From Leptospira limi (GTDB taxonomy: Bacteria > Spirochaetota > Leptospiria > Leptospirales > Leptospiraceae): a stretch of 64,000 bases of DNA. The position numbers were made by a program, and so were the translations under genes. Under the pieces are notes generated by a model that was given only the letters and a program-made list of their open reading frames with translations, did not search any database and was not told the DNA's origin. Location: positions 1,302,001 to 1,366,000 of the forward strand of contig NZ_JAMQPV010000001.1 in NCBI RefSeq assembly GCF_026151395.1. Direction: 5' to 3'. Positions 1-7,811 of the stretch are shown in pieces; within the stretch, counting starts at the first letter, position 1, and every line of letters begins with the position of its first letter.

Positions 1-593
1 CGGAGTTGTTTTCCCAACTCTTCACGATTGGTTTCTTCTGTTAGGTAATAGGTTAGGCGGTTTCTTGTGTATTCCCAAAGTTTTTGTACTTCTTCAGGAC
101 GTTCCGCCATTTTTTTCATGGTTTCTTCTGAAAAATCAAAGATCACTTCTAAAATTTCAGGGCCACGTTCCTTTAACATGGAAATGATTTTGGTAACAAG
201 TAAGGTGCGGATTTCGTCGTTGTGGATGGCTTCGTCAATTTCTTTGACAATTTTTTGGATTCCAGTTTCGACTAAGTTCCTTTCATAGATATAAGCAATG
301 ATGATGTCGGGATGGAGTAAATTACTTTGGATGCTCTCTCCTAAAGACTTTGCAATTTTTGATTTGTTTTTGGGGACAAGCCCAGACCAACCGAGCACCT
401 TACCATGTTTTGGTTGGAATAACATTTTGATCGCAAGGAAGTTGGTGTAATAACCAACCATGCCCGCCATAAGCACAACAAAGATTGCGTTGATCCAAAT
501 ATTCCCTTCGTAGTAAATTTGAAACCCACCACAAATAACGGAAAATAATACGAGGAGTCTACGATACCAAGTATCTAACTTAGCAACATCCAT
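1..593 (-). CDS. DUF445 family membrane protein (3' end cut off by window)
   Basis: The reading frame opens at ATG 593 and runs off the window edge without a stop, so only the N-terminal part (about 197 residues) is visible. After a short charged N-terminus come two hydrophobic stretches (about residues 13-48). They end in the sequence GYYTNFLAIKMLFQPK, which matches the hallmark N-terminal motif of the DUF445 family. A long helical region follows, as is usual in that family. DUF445 proteins are membrane-anchored and of unknown function. The start lies one base after the stop of the upstream dehydrogenase gene, so it is probably the last gene of a rimI-SDR-DUF445 operon with coupled translation. 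The family call is firm; the function is not known. Confidence 0.8.
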   Translation of the reverse strand, partial: MDVAKLDTWYRRLLVLFSVICGGFQIYYEGNIWINAIFVVLMAGMVGYYTNFLAIKMLFQPKHGKVLGWSGLVPKNKSKIAKSLGESIQSNLLHPDIIIAYIYERNLVETGIQKIVKEIDEAIHNDEIRTLLVTKIISMLKERGPEILEVIFDFSEETMKKMAERPEEVQKLWEYTRNRLTYYLTEETNREELGKQL

Positions 594-594
594 C

Positions 595-1368
595 TTATTC
601 CTCTTCTAATTTTAAATATCTACCACTGAGTTTTCGTAAAAAACCTCGAGGGATGAGTTCTGAAACGGTGATCGCACCTTGGTTAAAACTTCCAGTGATA
701 CAAACTGCTTGGTTGTATTTGAGTGCACTTAACGACTCGTCAACGACCTCATCTGCATTTTGCCACATAAATGAAGGGTATTTGGACTTGCTGATTCCTG
801 CACGTTGGTGGAAGTCAGAATGAGTGAGGCCTGGGCAAAGTGCTTGTACATGAATGCCGTAGTTTTTAGCTTCTTCATGAATGGATTCAGTGAAAGATTT
901 AACAAACGCTTTTGTTGCCGCATATATAGCACTGCCAGGTGCTGGCAAATAACCAGCGATAGATGCCACATTGATTAAATAACCTTTTTTATTCTTTTTG
1001 AATCGGTTCAGTGCTGTGTGTGAAAGGTGAACAAGGGTTTTTACATTCAAACTCACCTCATCTAATTCTTTATCAAGAGGAAGGGCCGCAAATTCACCAA
1101 CAGTTCCAAATCCTGCATTATTCACCAATAGTTCGGCATCTTTATCTTTTTCAATGATACTTGATAGTTCTTCCACATCTTTCTTTTTGGTAAGGTCTAA
1201 GACGAAATACTTCAACATTCCTCTCGACTTTGGTTCCAATTCGTGGATGACTTTTTTTAAGTCCGCTTCCGTCCGAGAAATTAAAAAAACATTATAATCT
1301 TTGCCGAGTGCTCTAACAAATTCTTTTCCGATACCTTGCGATGCGCCTGTAACATATGCATTTTTCAT
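595..1368 (-). CDS. Short-chain dehydrogenase/reductase (SDR)
   Basis: A 257-residue classical SDR oxidoreductase, predicted to be a cytosolic NAD(P)-dependent enzyme. The cofactor glycine motif TGASQGIG is at residues 7-14 and NNAG at 83-86. The catalytic triad is Ser136, Tyr149 and Lys153 in the YxxxK motif. The length is typical of the family. The segment after the active site (CPGLTHSDFH) resembles the DltE/YqjQ-type subgroup, but the substrate cannot be read from sequence. It overlaps the upstream rimI by four bases (ATGA) and is followed after one base by the DUF445 gene, so the three are probably co-transcribed. Confidence 0.9.
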   Translation of the reverse strand: MKNAYVTGASQGIGKEFVRALGKDYNVFLISRTEADLKKVIHELEPKSRGMLKYFVLDLTKKKDVEELSSIIEKDKDAELLVNNAGFGTVGEFAALPLDKELDEVSLNVKTLVHLSHTALNRFKKNKKGYLINVASIAGYLPAPGSAIYAATKAFVKSFTESIHEEAKNYGIHVQALCPGLTHSDFHQRAGISKSKYPSFMWQNADEVVDESLSALKYNQAVCITGSFNQGAITVSELIPRGFLRKLSGRYLKLEEE

Positions 1369-1799
1369 TCGATGGGATTCCTCTTCATTAGAACGGCAGT
1401 TGATCCGTCCGGGTAGTATTTTTTACGTCTCTCAAGTTCATTGAAACCAACAGACAAATAGAGTTTGATTGCTGGTTCGTTTGATTCATTCACTTCTAAG
1501 AAAAATTCCTTTTTTGGGAATTCTTTAAATAAGTGTTCTAACAATTGTTTTGCTAGGCCTAACTTTCTAAAGTTGGGTAATGTAGCGATTCGGAAAATTT
1601 CAATTTCCCAAGGTGTCTCACAAACTAACGCATAACATTGTATGTTTTGGTCACCAATACCAAATGCGGCATGGAATTCCAAATGAGTTTGGATCATCTT
1701 ATGTGTCCATTCTTCACCTGCAAAACATAGTTTTTCCCAAGTAAGGATCTCTGGCAAATGGACTTCACCCAACCTTTGAAAACTAAGAGACATAATCAC
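1365..1799 (-). CDS. rimI: GNAT N-acetyltransferase, RimI-like (ribosomal protein S18 alanine acetyltransferase)
   Basis: A 144-residue GNAT enzyme that would move an acetyl group from acetyl-CoA to a protein N-terminus. The acetyl-CoA-binding motif A is present with the RxxGxA signature at residues 78-83. It is followed by LEVNESNEPAIKLY (101-114), which contains the glutamate and tyrosine that RimI enzymes use in catalysis. The C-terminal R-x-YY segment (about 125-129) is also RimI-like. The GNAT call is firm and RimI is the best subfamily match, but RimI-like enzymes can have other targets. The start may be Met1 or Met3. It is the first gene of the minus-strand operon and faces a divergent lipoprotein gene only 44 bases away. 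Confidence 0.8.
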   Translation of the reverse strand: MIMSLSFQRLGEVHLPEILTWEKLCFAGEEWTHKMIQTHLEFHAAFGIGDQNIQCYALVCETPWEIEIFRIATLPNFRKLGLAKQLLEHLFKEFPKKEFFLEVNESNEPAIKLYLSVGFNELERRKKYYPDGSTAVLMKRNPIE

Positions 1800-1843
1800 A
1801 TTTTTTTCTTTTCATCCAAAAGAAAGAAACTAAAATCGAACCG

Positions 1844-2758
1844 ATGGGCACAAAAAACAACTGGTTTTCAATGGTTTTCACACTCAAGTGGGGAGTTGTT
1901 TTGGGTTCGCTCCTCTTTTTGACCCATTGTGATTACTTAAAATCCCTTACCGAATCCCGCTACCGCAAACGAATCGGTGGAGAACCCACAGAAAAAGACA
2001 TCGTCAATTGGAAAGAGAAATTGGCCTTGGAAGAAGCAGAAATTGAAGAAATGGACAAACGGATCCGAAAATTGGTCCAAAAGTCCAACCAATCGGCTGC
2101 ACTCTCATGGAAAATTGCCCGCGCTTATATGCGTGCAGGTTCCGCAGATGTGGGTGTCCGTTATTACGAAGAAGCCGTCACAGAATCCATTCCCAATGCA
2201 AAACAAGGTGGATTTGAAATCCATTCTTACGAATCCGCTTTACCTTTTTTTGAAAAGGCCATCCAGTCGGGAAAATTAGACAAACAATTGTTATATGAAA
2301 CAGCTGTTGCTTATGCAAATGCATCTAAAGATATGGGGTGGGAACCTACACGAAGGAGCCGTGCTATAAGTTTATTCAAACAATTGGCAAAATTAGACAA
2401 AGACGATACTCGCTTCCCATTTCAATTGGCACTGATCTATTTTGATTCTTCCTTGAAAGATGAAAGTTGGAATGGAAAACTAGCAAATGGTTATGATGAA
2501 TTGGATTCCGCATTTTCATTGTTAGACCAAATATTGCGAAAAGAACCTTATAATGTACCCACTCGTTTTGCGAAGGCCAATTTTTTATACCAAATTGGAA
2601 AGTCTTCTCTAGCTTATGATGAATACCTTCGTATCAAATCCATTTTAGAAGAAATGAAGGGGAAAGGAAGTATCCGAGAACCTTTGGAAGAAAACTCTTC
2701 TTACCAAAATGTTTTGAAGAATTTAACTGCACTTGGGGCCCAAAACAAATCTAACTGA
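1844..2758 (+). CDS. Putative lipoprotein with TPR-like helical repeats
   Basis: A 304-residue exported protein. The N-terminal hydrophobic signal ends in the lipobox LTHC with the lipidated cysteine at residue 29. This is relaxed at the -1 position, as is common in spirochaetes. The mature part is helical. A charged coiled-coil-like stretch around residues 50-85 is followed by repeated helix pairs containing patterns such as ALPFFEKAI and ALIYFD, typical of tetratricopeptide repeats. It probably acts as a periplasmic or outer-membrane-attached scaffold, but no specific function is recognisable. dprA starts 11 bases after its stop, so the two are likely in one transcript. Confidence 0.75.
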   Translation: MGTKNNWFSMVFTLKWGVVLGSLLFLTHCDYLKSLTESRYRKRIGGEPTEKDIVNWKEKLALEEAEIEEMDKRIRKLVQKSNQSAALSWKIARAYMRAGSADVGVRYYEEAVTESIPNAKQGGFEIHSYESALPFFEKAIQSGKLDKQLLYETAVAYANASKDMGWEPTRRSRAISLFKQLAKLDKDDTRFPFQLALIYFDSSLKDESWNGKLANGYDELDSAFSLLDQILRKEPYNVPTRFAKANFLYQIGKSSLAYDEYLRIKSILEEMKGKGSIREPLEENSSYQNVLKNLTALGAQNKSN

Positions 2759-2769
2759 CCTAATCCCAT

Positions 2770-3696
2770 GTGGTACTTTCCATTTTGGGTCATCCGAAAG
2801 TTCTTTCTTTTTTACGCAAAACAAAGATTTGGCGTAATTATGATCACTTTTTACCTTTATTTCAATCTTTGCCCATGTTCTTCAAAGAAGATGATTGGAA
2901 ATTTTGGTTAACGGAATGTAAGGCTTGGGAACAAAACAAAGACCCTCGTTGGAACTTGGTATCCTATTTTGATTCCAATTATCCAAAACTTCTCAAAGAA
3001 ATTTATGATCCCCCACTTGTGATTGTGGGAATGGGTGACCTAACTTTATTGCAGAAAGACCTTTTTGCCATTGTGGGCACTCGTAAATCTTCACCTGTTT
3101 CCTTATCTGCAACAAAAGCACTTGTTGGTTCATTCTCTGAAAAAGAAAACATCGCCATTGTCTCAGGTATGGCCCTCGGGATTGACAGACAGGCTTTTGT
3201 CACTGCACTCGAATTTGGAATCCCAGTTGTGGGAGTTCTCGGCACCACACTTGGAATCGAATACCCACCAGGGAATCGTGACCTTTACAAACAAATTAAA
3301 AATGACCCCAAACAATTGTTAATCTCTGAATTCCTACTGCATACGGAACCTGCAAAGTGGACATTTCCTAAACGAAATCGTGTGATTTCTGGTCTTTGCC
3401 AAAAGGTTTTTATCATGGAGTCAGGTAAAAAATCGGGCACTATTTCAACGGCGATGAGTGCTATGGAACAAAACAGAGAAATATTTGTTTTTGATCACCC
3501 AAAACAATTTGATAACGAAGGAGGTAAGATGTTGTTACGGCAAGGTGCGAGTCTTTTGTATGGTGGGAGTCAATTCGTAAAAACGGAAACGGTAAAACGA
3601 AACATTTATACTTACGAAGAGTGGCAAAAACTAAAAAACACCTCCTTCCTTCAGAAAAAGGAAGAAGTGGTGTTGGATTTTCAATTTAACCTTTAA
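2770..3696 (+). CDS. dprA: DNA processing protein DprA (Smf)
   Basis: A 308-residue cytosolic protein of the DprA/Smf family, which binds incoming single-stranded DNA and loads RecA. The Rossmann-like core shows the family motifs in order: AIVGTRKS (100-107), SGMALGID (132-139), EYPPGNRDLY (164-173), FPKRNRVISGL (199-209) and SGKKSGT (218-224). The C-terminal winged-helix domain found in many DprA proteins is absent; the protein ends soon after the core. The start is GTG (2770) with no clear Shine-Dalgarno, 11 bases after the upstream lipoprotein gene, which suggests translational coupling. The last 11 bases overlap the convergent exchanger gene. Confidence 0.9.
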   Translation: MVLSILGHPKVLSFLRKTKIWRNYDHFLPLFQSLPMFFKEDDWKFWLTECKAWEQNKDPRWNLVSYFDSNYPKLLKEIYDPPLVIVGMGDLTLLQKDLFAIVGTRKSSPVSLSATKALVGSFSEKENIAIVSGMALGIDRQAFVTALEFGIPVVGVLGTTLGIEYPPGNRDLYKQIKNDPKQLLISEFLLHTEPAKWTFPKRNRVISGLCQKVFIMESGKKSGTISTAMSAMEQNREIFVFDHPKQFDNEGGKMLLRQGASLLYGGSQFVKTETVKRNIYTYEEWQKLKNTSFLQKKEEVVLDFQFNL

Positions 3697-4720
3697 AGAT
3701 AAAGCCAGCGATTGTTGCGATTACATAGATCACTAGTAAAAATACACCAAACGGACGTTTGATTTTATCTTTGGAGAATACAATTCCCAAACGGAATAAA
3801 ACGAGAACAATGAGCATCGAAGGAAAATAAAAACTGAAAAAACTTACGGGAGCTTCGAGTCCATTTTTTGTGACGGCAGCTGCTGCACCTGATACAAAGA
3901 GAACGTTTAAGATATCGGCTCCAATGATATTTCCCACAGCAAGTTCAGAGTGTCCACGCCTTGAGGCTTGGATTGCAGTGACAAGTTCAGGCAAACTGGT
4001 TCCGAATGCGACAAGAGTTGCCCCAATGATGGATTCAGGAATTGATAATCGAATTGCTGTTTCTTGTACTGAAGGGATAAGCACTTTCGAGGATAAAATG
4101 ACAAGAGTGATGGCAGTCACCAGTTTGATCAAAACAATCCAAAAAGGAGATTCGTCATATTCGGTTGTGTCATCGAGACCTGCTTCAACTTCTCCTGGTT
4201 TGGACCTTGACCAACGAATGCTTAAGTAAACATAAACACCGAGCAAAATTAAAAAGACAATCCCTGTTCCTTGGTCAATTCGTCCACCTGTTGTGAAAAC
4301 GGAAGTCAGGTTCGACCATGGTAAGGCAGCAAACACGAGTAAAAATCCACTGAGTACTTGGATCCAACCCTGGCGGTTGACAAGGCGTTTGTCGATGTCA
4401 GGTGGTGAAATTAGAATGGCAATCCCGAGAATGAGGCCAGTATCACAGATAATCGATCCCACAGCATTTCCCAGGGCAATTCCAGGATTCCCTTCGAGGG
4501 CAGCGAGGACAGAAACAGAAACTTCTGGAAGAGTGGTCCCTAAGCTGACAATCGTTGCACCAATGATCATCTTTGGGACACCCCATCTTGTGGAGAGGGA
4601 AACGGCTTCGTCTACCAAAACATCAGCAGCTTTCCCAAGGACAAGGATAGAGCCAATGATGACAAGTATGAGGAATGGTAAGGGTAGGGTTTGAAAAGTT
4701 GCAGTCAGAAATGCATCCAT
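3686..4720 (-). CDS. Calcium/sodium:cation antiporter, CaCA family (YrbG-like)
   Basis: A 344-residue inner-membrane protein with about ten hydrophobic segments in two homologous halves. Each half carries an alpha repeat: GATIVSLGTTLPE (54-66) followed by GNAVGSIICD, and GATLVAFGTSLPE (233-245) followed by GNIIGADILN. These are the ion-coordinating motifs of K+-independent Ca2+/Na+ (or Ca2+/H+) exchangers. The two halves are joined by an acidic cytoplasmic loop (about 175-192). Ion selectivity cannot be assigned. The start codon lies 16 bases from the likely start of the divergent gene at 4737, so each promoter must sit inside the other gene. Confidence 0.9.
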   Translation of the reverse strand: MDAFLTATFQTLPLPFLILVIIGSILVLGKAADVLVDEAVSLSTRWGVPKMIIGATIVSLGTTLPEVSVSVLAALEGNPGIALGNAVGSIICDTGLILGIAILISPPDIDKRLVNRQGWIQVLSGFLLVFAALPWSNLTSVFTTGGRIDQGTGIVFLILLGVYVYLSIRWSRSKPGEVEAGLDDTTEYDESPFWIVLIKLVTAITLVILSSKVLIPSVQETAIRLSIPESIIGATLVAFGTSLPELVTAIQASRRGHSELAVGNIIGADILNVLFVSGAAAAVTKNGLEAPVSFFSFYFPSMLIVLVLFRLGIVFSKDKIKRPFGVFLLVIYVIATIAGFIFKG

Positions 4721-4736
4721 GGATAAAGGTCAGAAT

Positions 4737-5360
4737 ATGGACTACTTACTTCGACTGCGACTCTTTCTTTGGCTCGGGACCCTCGGTTTTTTTTCTCCGG
4801 CCTTCGGAGAACCACGAATGCCAAAAGAACCTAGTTTACCTTCATTACCGAATGAAGAAACGAAAGAACCAAGAAATGCCCGTGGTGAAAAAGAATCGGG
4901 TGAAGCAAAGGTTTTGAACTTAACCCTTTGTGATGGACGAACGGTCCGAGGAGAATCAACTAGCGGTAGTCAGTCGATATTTTTTGAACACACAAAAGAT
5001 GGGATTTTATACAAAAAGAAATTAACAATCGCAGAACTTGATTCGATTAAAATTGATTCCTGGGAACTCAAATCAAAACGAGAAGAAAAAAAAGGAACCA
5101 CTTACGAAGTGTTGCCCAAAAAGATCCGCATCCGTACAAAAAACGGGGAAACATTTTATAAAGAAACGGGAGTTTCGGATTTAAAACTTTTGAACATCGA
5201 AATCAAAAACAATAATGGAGAAACGACACTCTTTACCTATTGGGTGGATTTAAAATTCCCTGATGGCAAATGGTATTCTGGTCTTCCTTCTGCAAAAGGA
5301 GACCAATCTTTTAGGGAAGATTGTTTGAAAGATGTTGTAAGAATGATTGAATGGGAATAA
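4737..5360 (+). CDS. Exported conserved hypothetical protein
   Basis: I do not recognise this protein. From ATG 4737 it has 207 residues, beginning with a cleavable signal peptide (basic start, hydrophobic LFLWLGTLGFF, then SPAFGEP around a likely cleavage site). An AAAGG Shine-Dalgarno sits 7 bases upstream, which favours this start over the in-frame ATG 18 bases earlier. The mature protein opens with a proline- and charge-rich linker. Beta-rich segments follow, including a repeated pattern of a short strand plus DGRTVRGE or NGETFYKE. A terminator follows at 5430-5467, so it is probably monocistronic. Confidence 0.65.
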   Translation: MDYLLRLRLFLWLGTLGFFSPAFGEPRMPKEPSLPSLPNEETKEPRNARGEKESGEAKVLNLTLCDGRTVRGESTSGSQSIFFEHTKDGILYKKKLTIAELDSIKIDSWELKSKREEKKGTTYEVLPKKIRIRTKNGETFYKETGVSDLKLLNIEIKNNNGETTLFTYWVDLKFPDGKWYSGLPSAKGDQSFREDCLKDVVRMIEWE

Positions 5361-5429
5361 CTATCAAAAAAATCCAATCGAATCATTTTGAAGAAATATT
5401 GTGAATCGAAGGTAAAACTATCGAAGTTT

Positions 5430-5467
5430 GATCTCCGTGCAGATTGTACTGCACGAGAGATTTTTTA
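5430..5467 (+). terminator. Rho-independent terminator
   Basis: The stem CGTGCAG/CTGCACG is perfect around the loop ATTGTA. It extends outward for about five more pairs (ATCTC with GAGAT, one bulged A) and is followed by six T residues. It lies 70 bases after the stop of the gene ending at 5360. On the minus strand it lies just downstream of the decarboxylase stop, but without an equally good T run. Confidence 0.85.
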
Positions 5468-5495
5468 TAGATTTTGTTTCCTTGGTTTTATCGAC

Positions 5496-7772
5496 TTAGG
5501 ATTCAATCACACAGTCAACGAAGTATGTCAAAATTCCTGATTCCGATTTTTCTTCAACAAGACCATGGATGTCTGTTTCAAACCCAGGGAATTTTGTATT
5601 AAACTCACGAGCAAACTGTAAGTAACGAATGATCGTTGAGTTAAATTTTTCTCCTGGGATGAGGAGTGGGATGCCTGGTGGATACGGAGTGAGTAACACT
5701 GAAGTGATCCTTCCTTCCAATTCATCAATCGGAACTCGTTCGATGTCGCGGTGGGCCATTTTTGCAAACGCTTCTGATGGTTTCATCGCAGGGATCATCG
5801 GACTCAGATACATTTCCGTTGTTAGGTGAGAGATGTTATTGGCTCTGTATACTTCGTGCATGGATTGGCATAAGTCACGTAACCCAATTCGATCGTATTT
5901 TGGATGTGCTGCCGTAAATTTTGGCATCACTCTCCACAATGGTTGATTGGAATCATAATCATCTTTGAACTGTTGTAATTCGGTGACCATTGTATTCCAA
6001 CGGCCTTTTGTGATACCGATGGTAAACATGATGAAAAAACTATAAAGCCCTGTTTTTTCTACGATGATCCCGTGTTCGGCGAGGTATTTGGTGAGAATAA
6101 GAGCAGGGATTCCCCAATCAGCAAATTCACCTTCTACACTCATACCTGGTGTGATGACAGTTGCTTTGATCGGATCGAGCATATTAAATCCTTCTGCAAT
6201 GTCACCAAACCCATGCCAACGGTCATTTGCCTTGAGGATCCATTCGTCTCGTTCGCCAGCACCTTCATCGGCGAGGGCCTCTGGACCCCAAACACTGAAC
6301 CACCAATCTTCTTCTAGTTCCAAATCCACTTTGCGCATCGCTCGTCTGAAGTCTAACGCCTCTTCAATGGATTCTTCCACAAGTGCATTTCCGCCGGGAG
6401 ATTCCATCATCGCTGCGGCAACGTCGCAGGAAGCAATGATGGCATACTGTGGACTTGTACTTGTATGCATCAAAAATGCTTCGTTGAATAAATTTCGGTC
6501 TAAGGTTTCCTTTTCACTGTTTTGGACAAGGATCTGGCTTGCTTGTGAGAGTCCCGCGAGCAATTTATGAGTGGACTGTGTTGCAAAGATCATACTTTCT
6601 TTCGGACGTGGTCTGTCAGATCCTATGGCATGCATCCCTGTATAAAAACGATGGAACGCAGCATGCGGTAACCATGCTTCATCAAAATGAAGGGTGGAAA
6701 TTTTACCATCTAACTCGGATTTGATGTCTTCTACGTTATACAAAATGCCATCATAAGTACTTTGTGTGATGGTTAAAATTCTTGGATTCCCTTTTACATG
6801 TTTTGCAAACGGGTGTTCGGCGATTTTCTTTTTGATGTTTTCCCAAGTGAATTCGGATTTGGGAATAGGGCCAATGATACCAAAATGGTTTCGAGTTGGC
6901 ATTAAGAAAACTGGGATGGCACCTGTCATGGTGATCGCATGTAAAATACTTTTGTGGCAGTTACGGTCAACAATCACAACGTCACCAGGAGCAACGGTAC
7001 TATGCCAAACAATTTTATTGGAAGTGGATGTTCCGTTTGTTACAAAATACAAACTATCACATTGGAAAATCCGTGCAGCATTTCGTTCACTGGCAGAAAT
7101 GGGACCCGTGTGATCCAAAAGTTGTCCGAGTTCATCTACCGCATTACATACGTCAGCTCGTAACATGTTCTCACCAAAAAACTGATGGAACATTTGACCC
7201 ACTGGGCTTTTTAAAAAGGCAACACCACCTGAGTGACCAGGGCAGTGCCAACTATAACTTCCATCATGTGCATATTGAGTGAGTGCTCGGAAAAACGGAG
7301 GAGGTAAACTATCTAAATACGATTTTACTTCTCTGTGGATGGCCCTAGCCATAAACTCTGGTGTGTCTTCAAACATATGAATGAAACCATGGAGTTCTTT
7401 TAAAATGCTATTAGGAATGTGGCGACTTGTTCTTGTTTCTCCGTACAAAAAGAGAGGGATGTCTGCGTTTCTATGACGCACTTGGGTCACAAAGTCTTTG
7501 AGTTGGCGAAGAGCATCTGGCACTTCACCTTCTGTCTCCGGAGTGAACTCTTCATCATCAATGGAGAGGATAAATCCACAAGCCCGGCTTTGTTGTTGTA
7601 CAAAACTCGTGAGATCTCCATAACTGGTCACACCCAAAACTTCGATTCCTTCGCCTTCTAAGGCCTTTGCAATAGCTCGAATGCCAAGACCACTGGCATT
7701 TTCGGAACGAAAATCTTCATCAATGATGATGATAGGAAATTGTACGATACCGTTTTGATACATCAACTCCAT
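5496..7772 (-). CDS. Orn/Lys/Arg decarboxylase, class I (AdiA/CadA-like)
   Basis: A 758-residue PLP-dependent amino-acid decarboxylase of the large bacterial type (E. coli AdiA is 756 residues). The N-terminal response-regulator-like wing domain spans about 10-150. The PLP domain follows, with the substrate-loop motif SWHCPGHSGG (174-183), FDEAW (363-367) and the Schiff-base lysine Lys403 in TQSTHK. Such enzymes consume a proton while making agmatine, cadaverine or putrescine, and serve acid resistance or polyamine synthesis. Length favours arginine, while the Gln before STHK is CadA-like, so the substrate is left open. An internal ATG (7763) preceded by GGAG is an alternative start. No antiporter gene is adjacent. 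Confidence 0.9.
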   Translation of the reverse strand: MELMYQNGIVQFPIIIIDEDFRSENASGLGIRAIAKALEGEGIEVLGVTSYGDLTSFVQQQSRACGFILSIDDEEFTPETEGEVPDALRQLKDFVTQVRHRNADIPLFLYGETRTSRHIPNSILKELHGFIHMFEDTPEFMARAIHREVKSYLDSLPPPFFRALTQYAHDGSYSWHCPGHSGGVAFLKSPVGQMFHQFFGENMLRADVCNAVDELGQLLDHTGPISASERNAARIFQCDSLYFVTNGTSTSNKIVWHSTVAPGDVVIVDRNCHKSILHAITMTGAIPVFLMPTRNHFGIIGPIPKSEFTWENIKKKIAEHPFAKHVKGNPRILTITQSTYDGILYNVEDIKSELDGKISTLHFDEAWLPHAAFHRFYTGMHAIGSDRPRPKESMIFATQSTHKLLAGLSQASQILVQNSEKETLDRNLFNEAFLMHTSTSPQYAIIASCDVAAAMMESPGGNALVEESIEEALDFRRAMRKVDLELEEDWWFSVWGPEALADEGAGERDEWILKANDRWHGFGDIAEGFNMLDPIKATVITPGMSVEGEFADWGIPALILTKYLAEHGIIVEKTGLYSFFIMFTIGITKGRWNTMVTELQQFKDDYDSNQPLWRVMPKFTAAHPKYDRIGLRDLCQSMHEVYRANNISHLTTEMYLSPMIPAMKPSEAFAKMAHRDIERVPIDELEGRITSVLLTPYPPGIPLLIPGEKFNSTIIRYLQFAREFNTKFPGFETDIHGLVEEKSESGILTYFVDCVIES

Positions 7773-7811
7773 AGGAGGTATGTCCCACAGAGAATCAAAT
7801 GATTTTAGTTT

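Noticed and set aside
6064..6570. Long antisense open frame (168 codons) within the decarboxylase gene
   Set aside because: It mirrors the codon structure of a well-supported gene on the other strand and has no signal, motif or start signal of its own.
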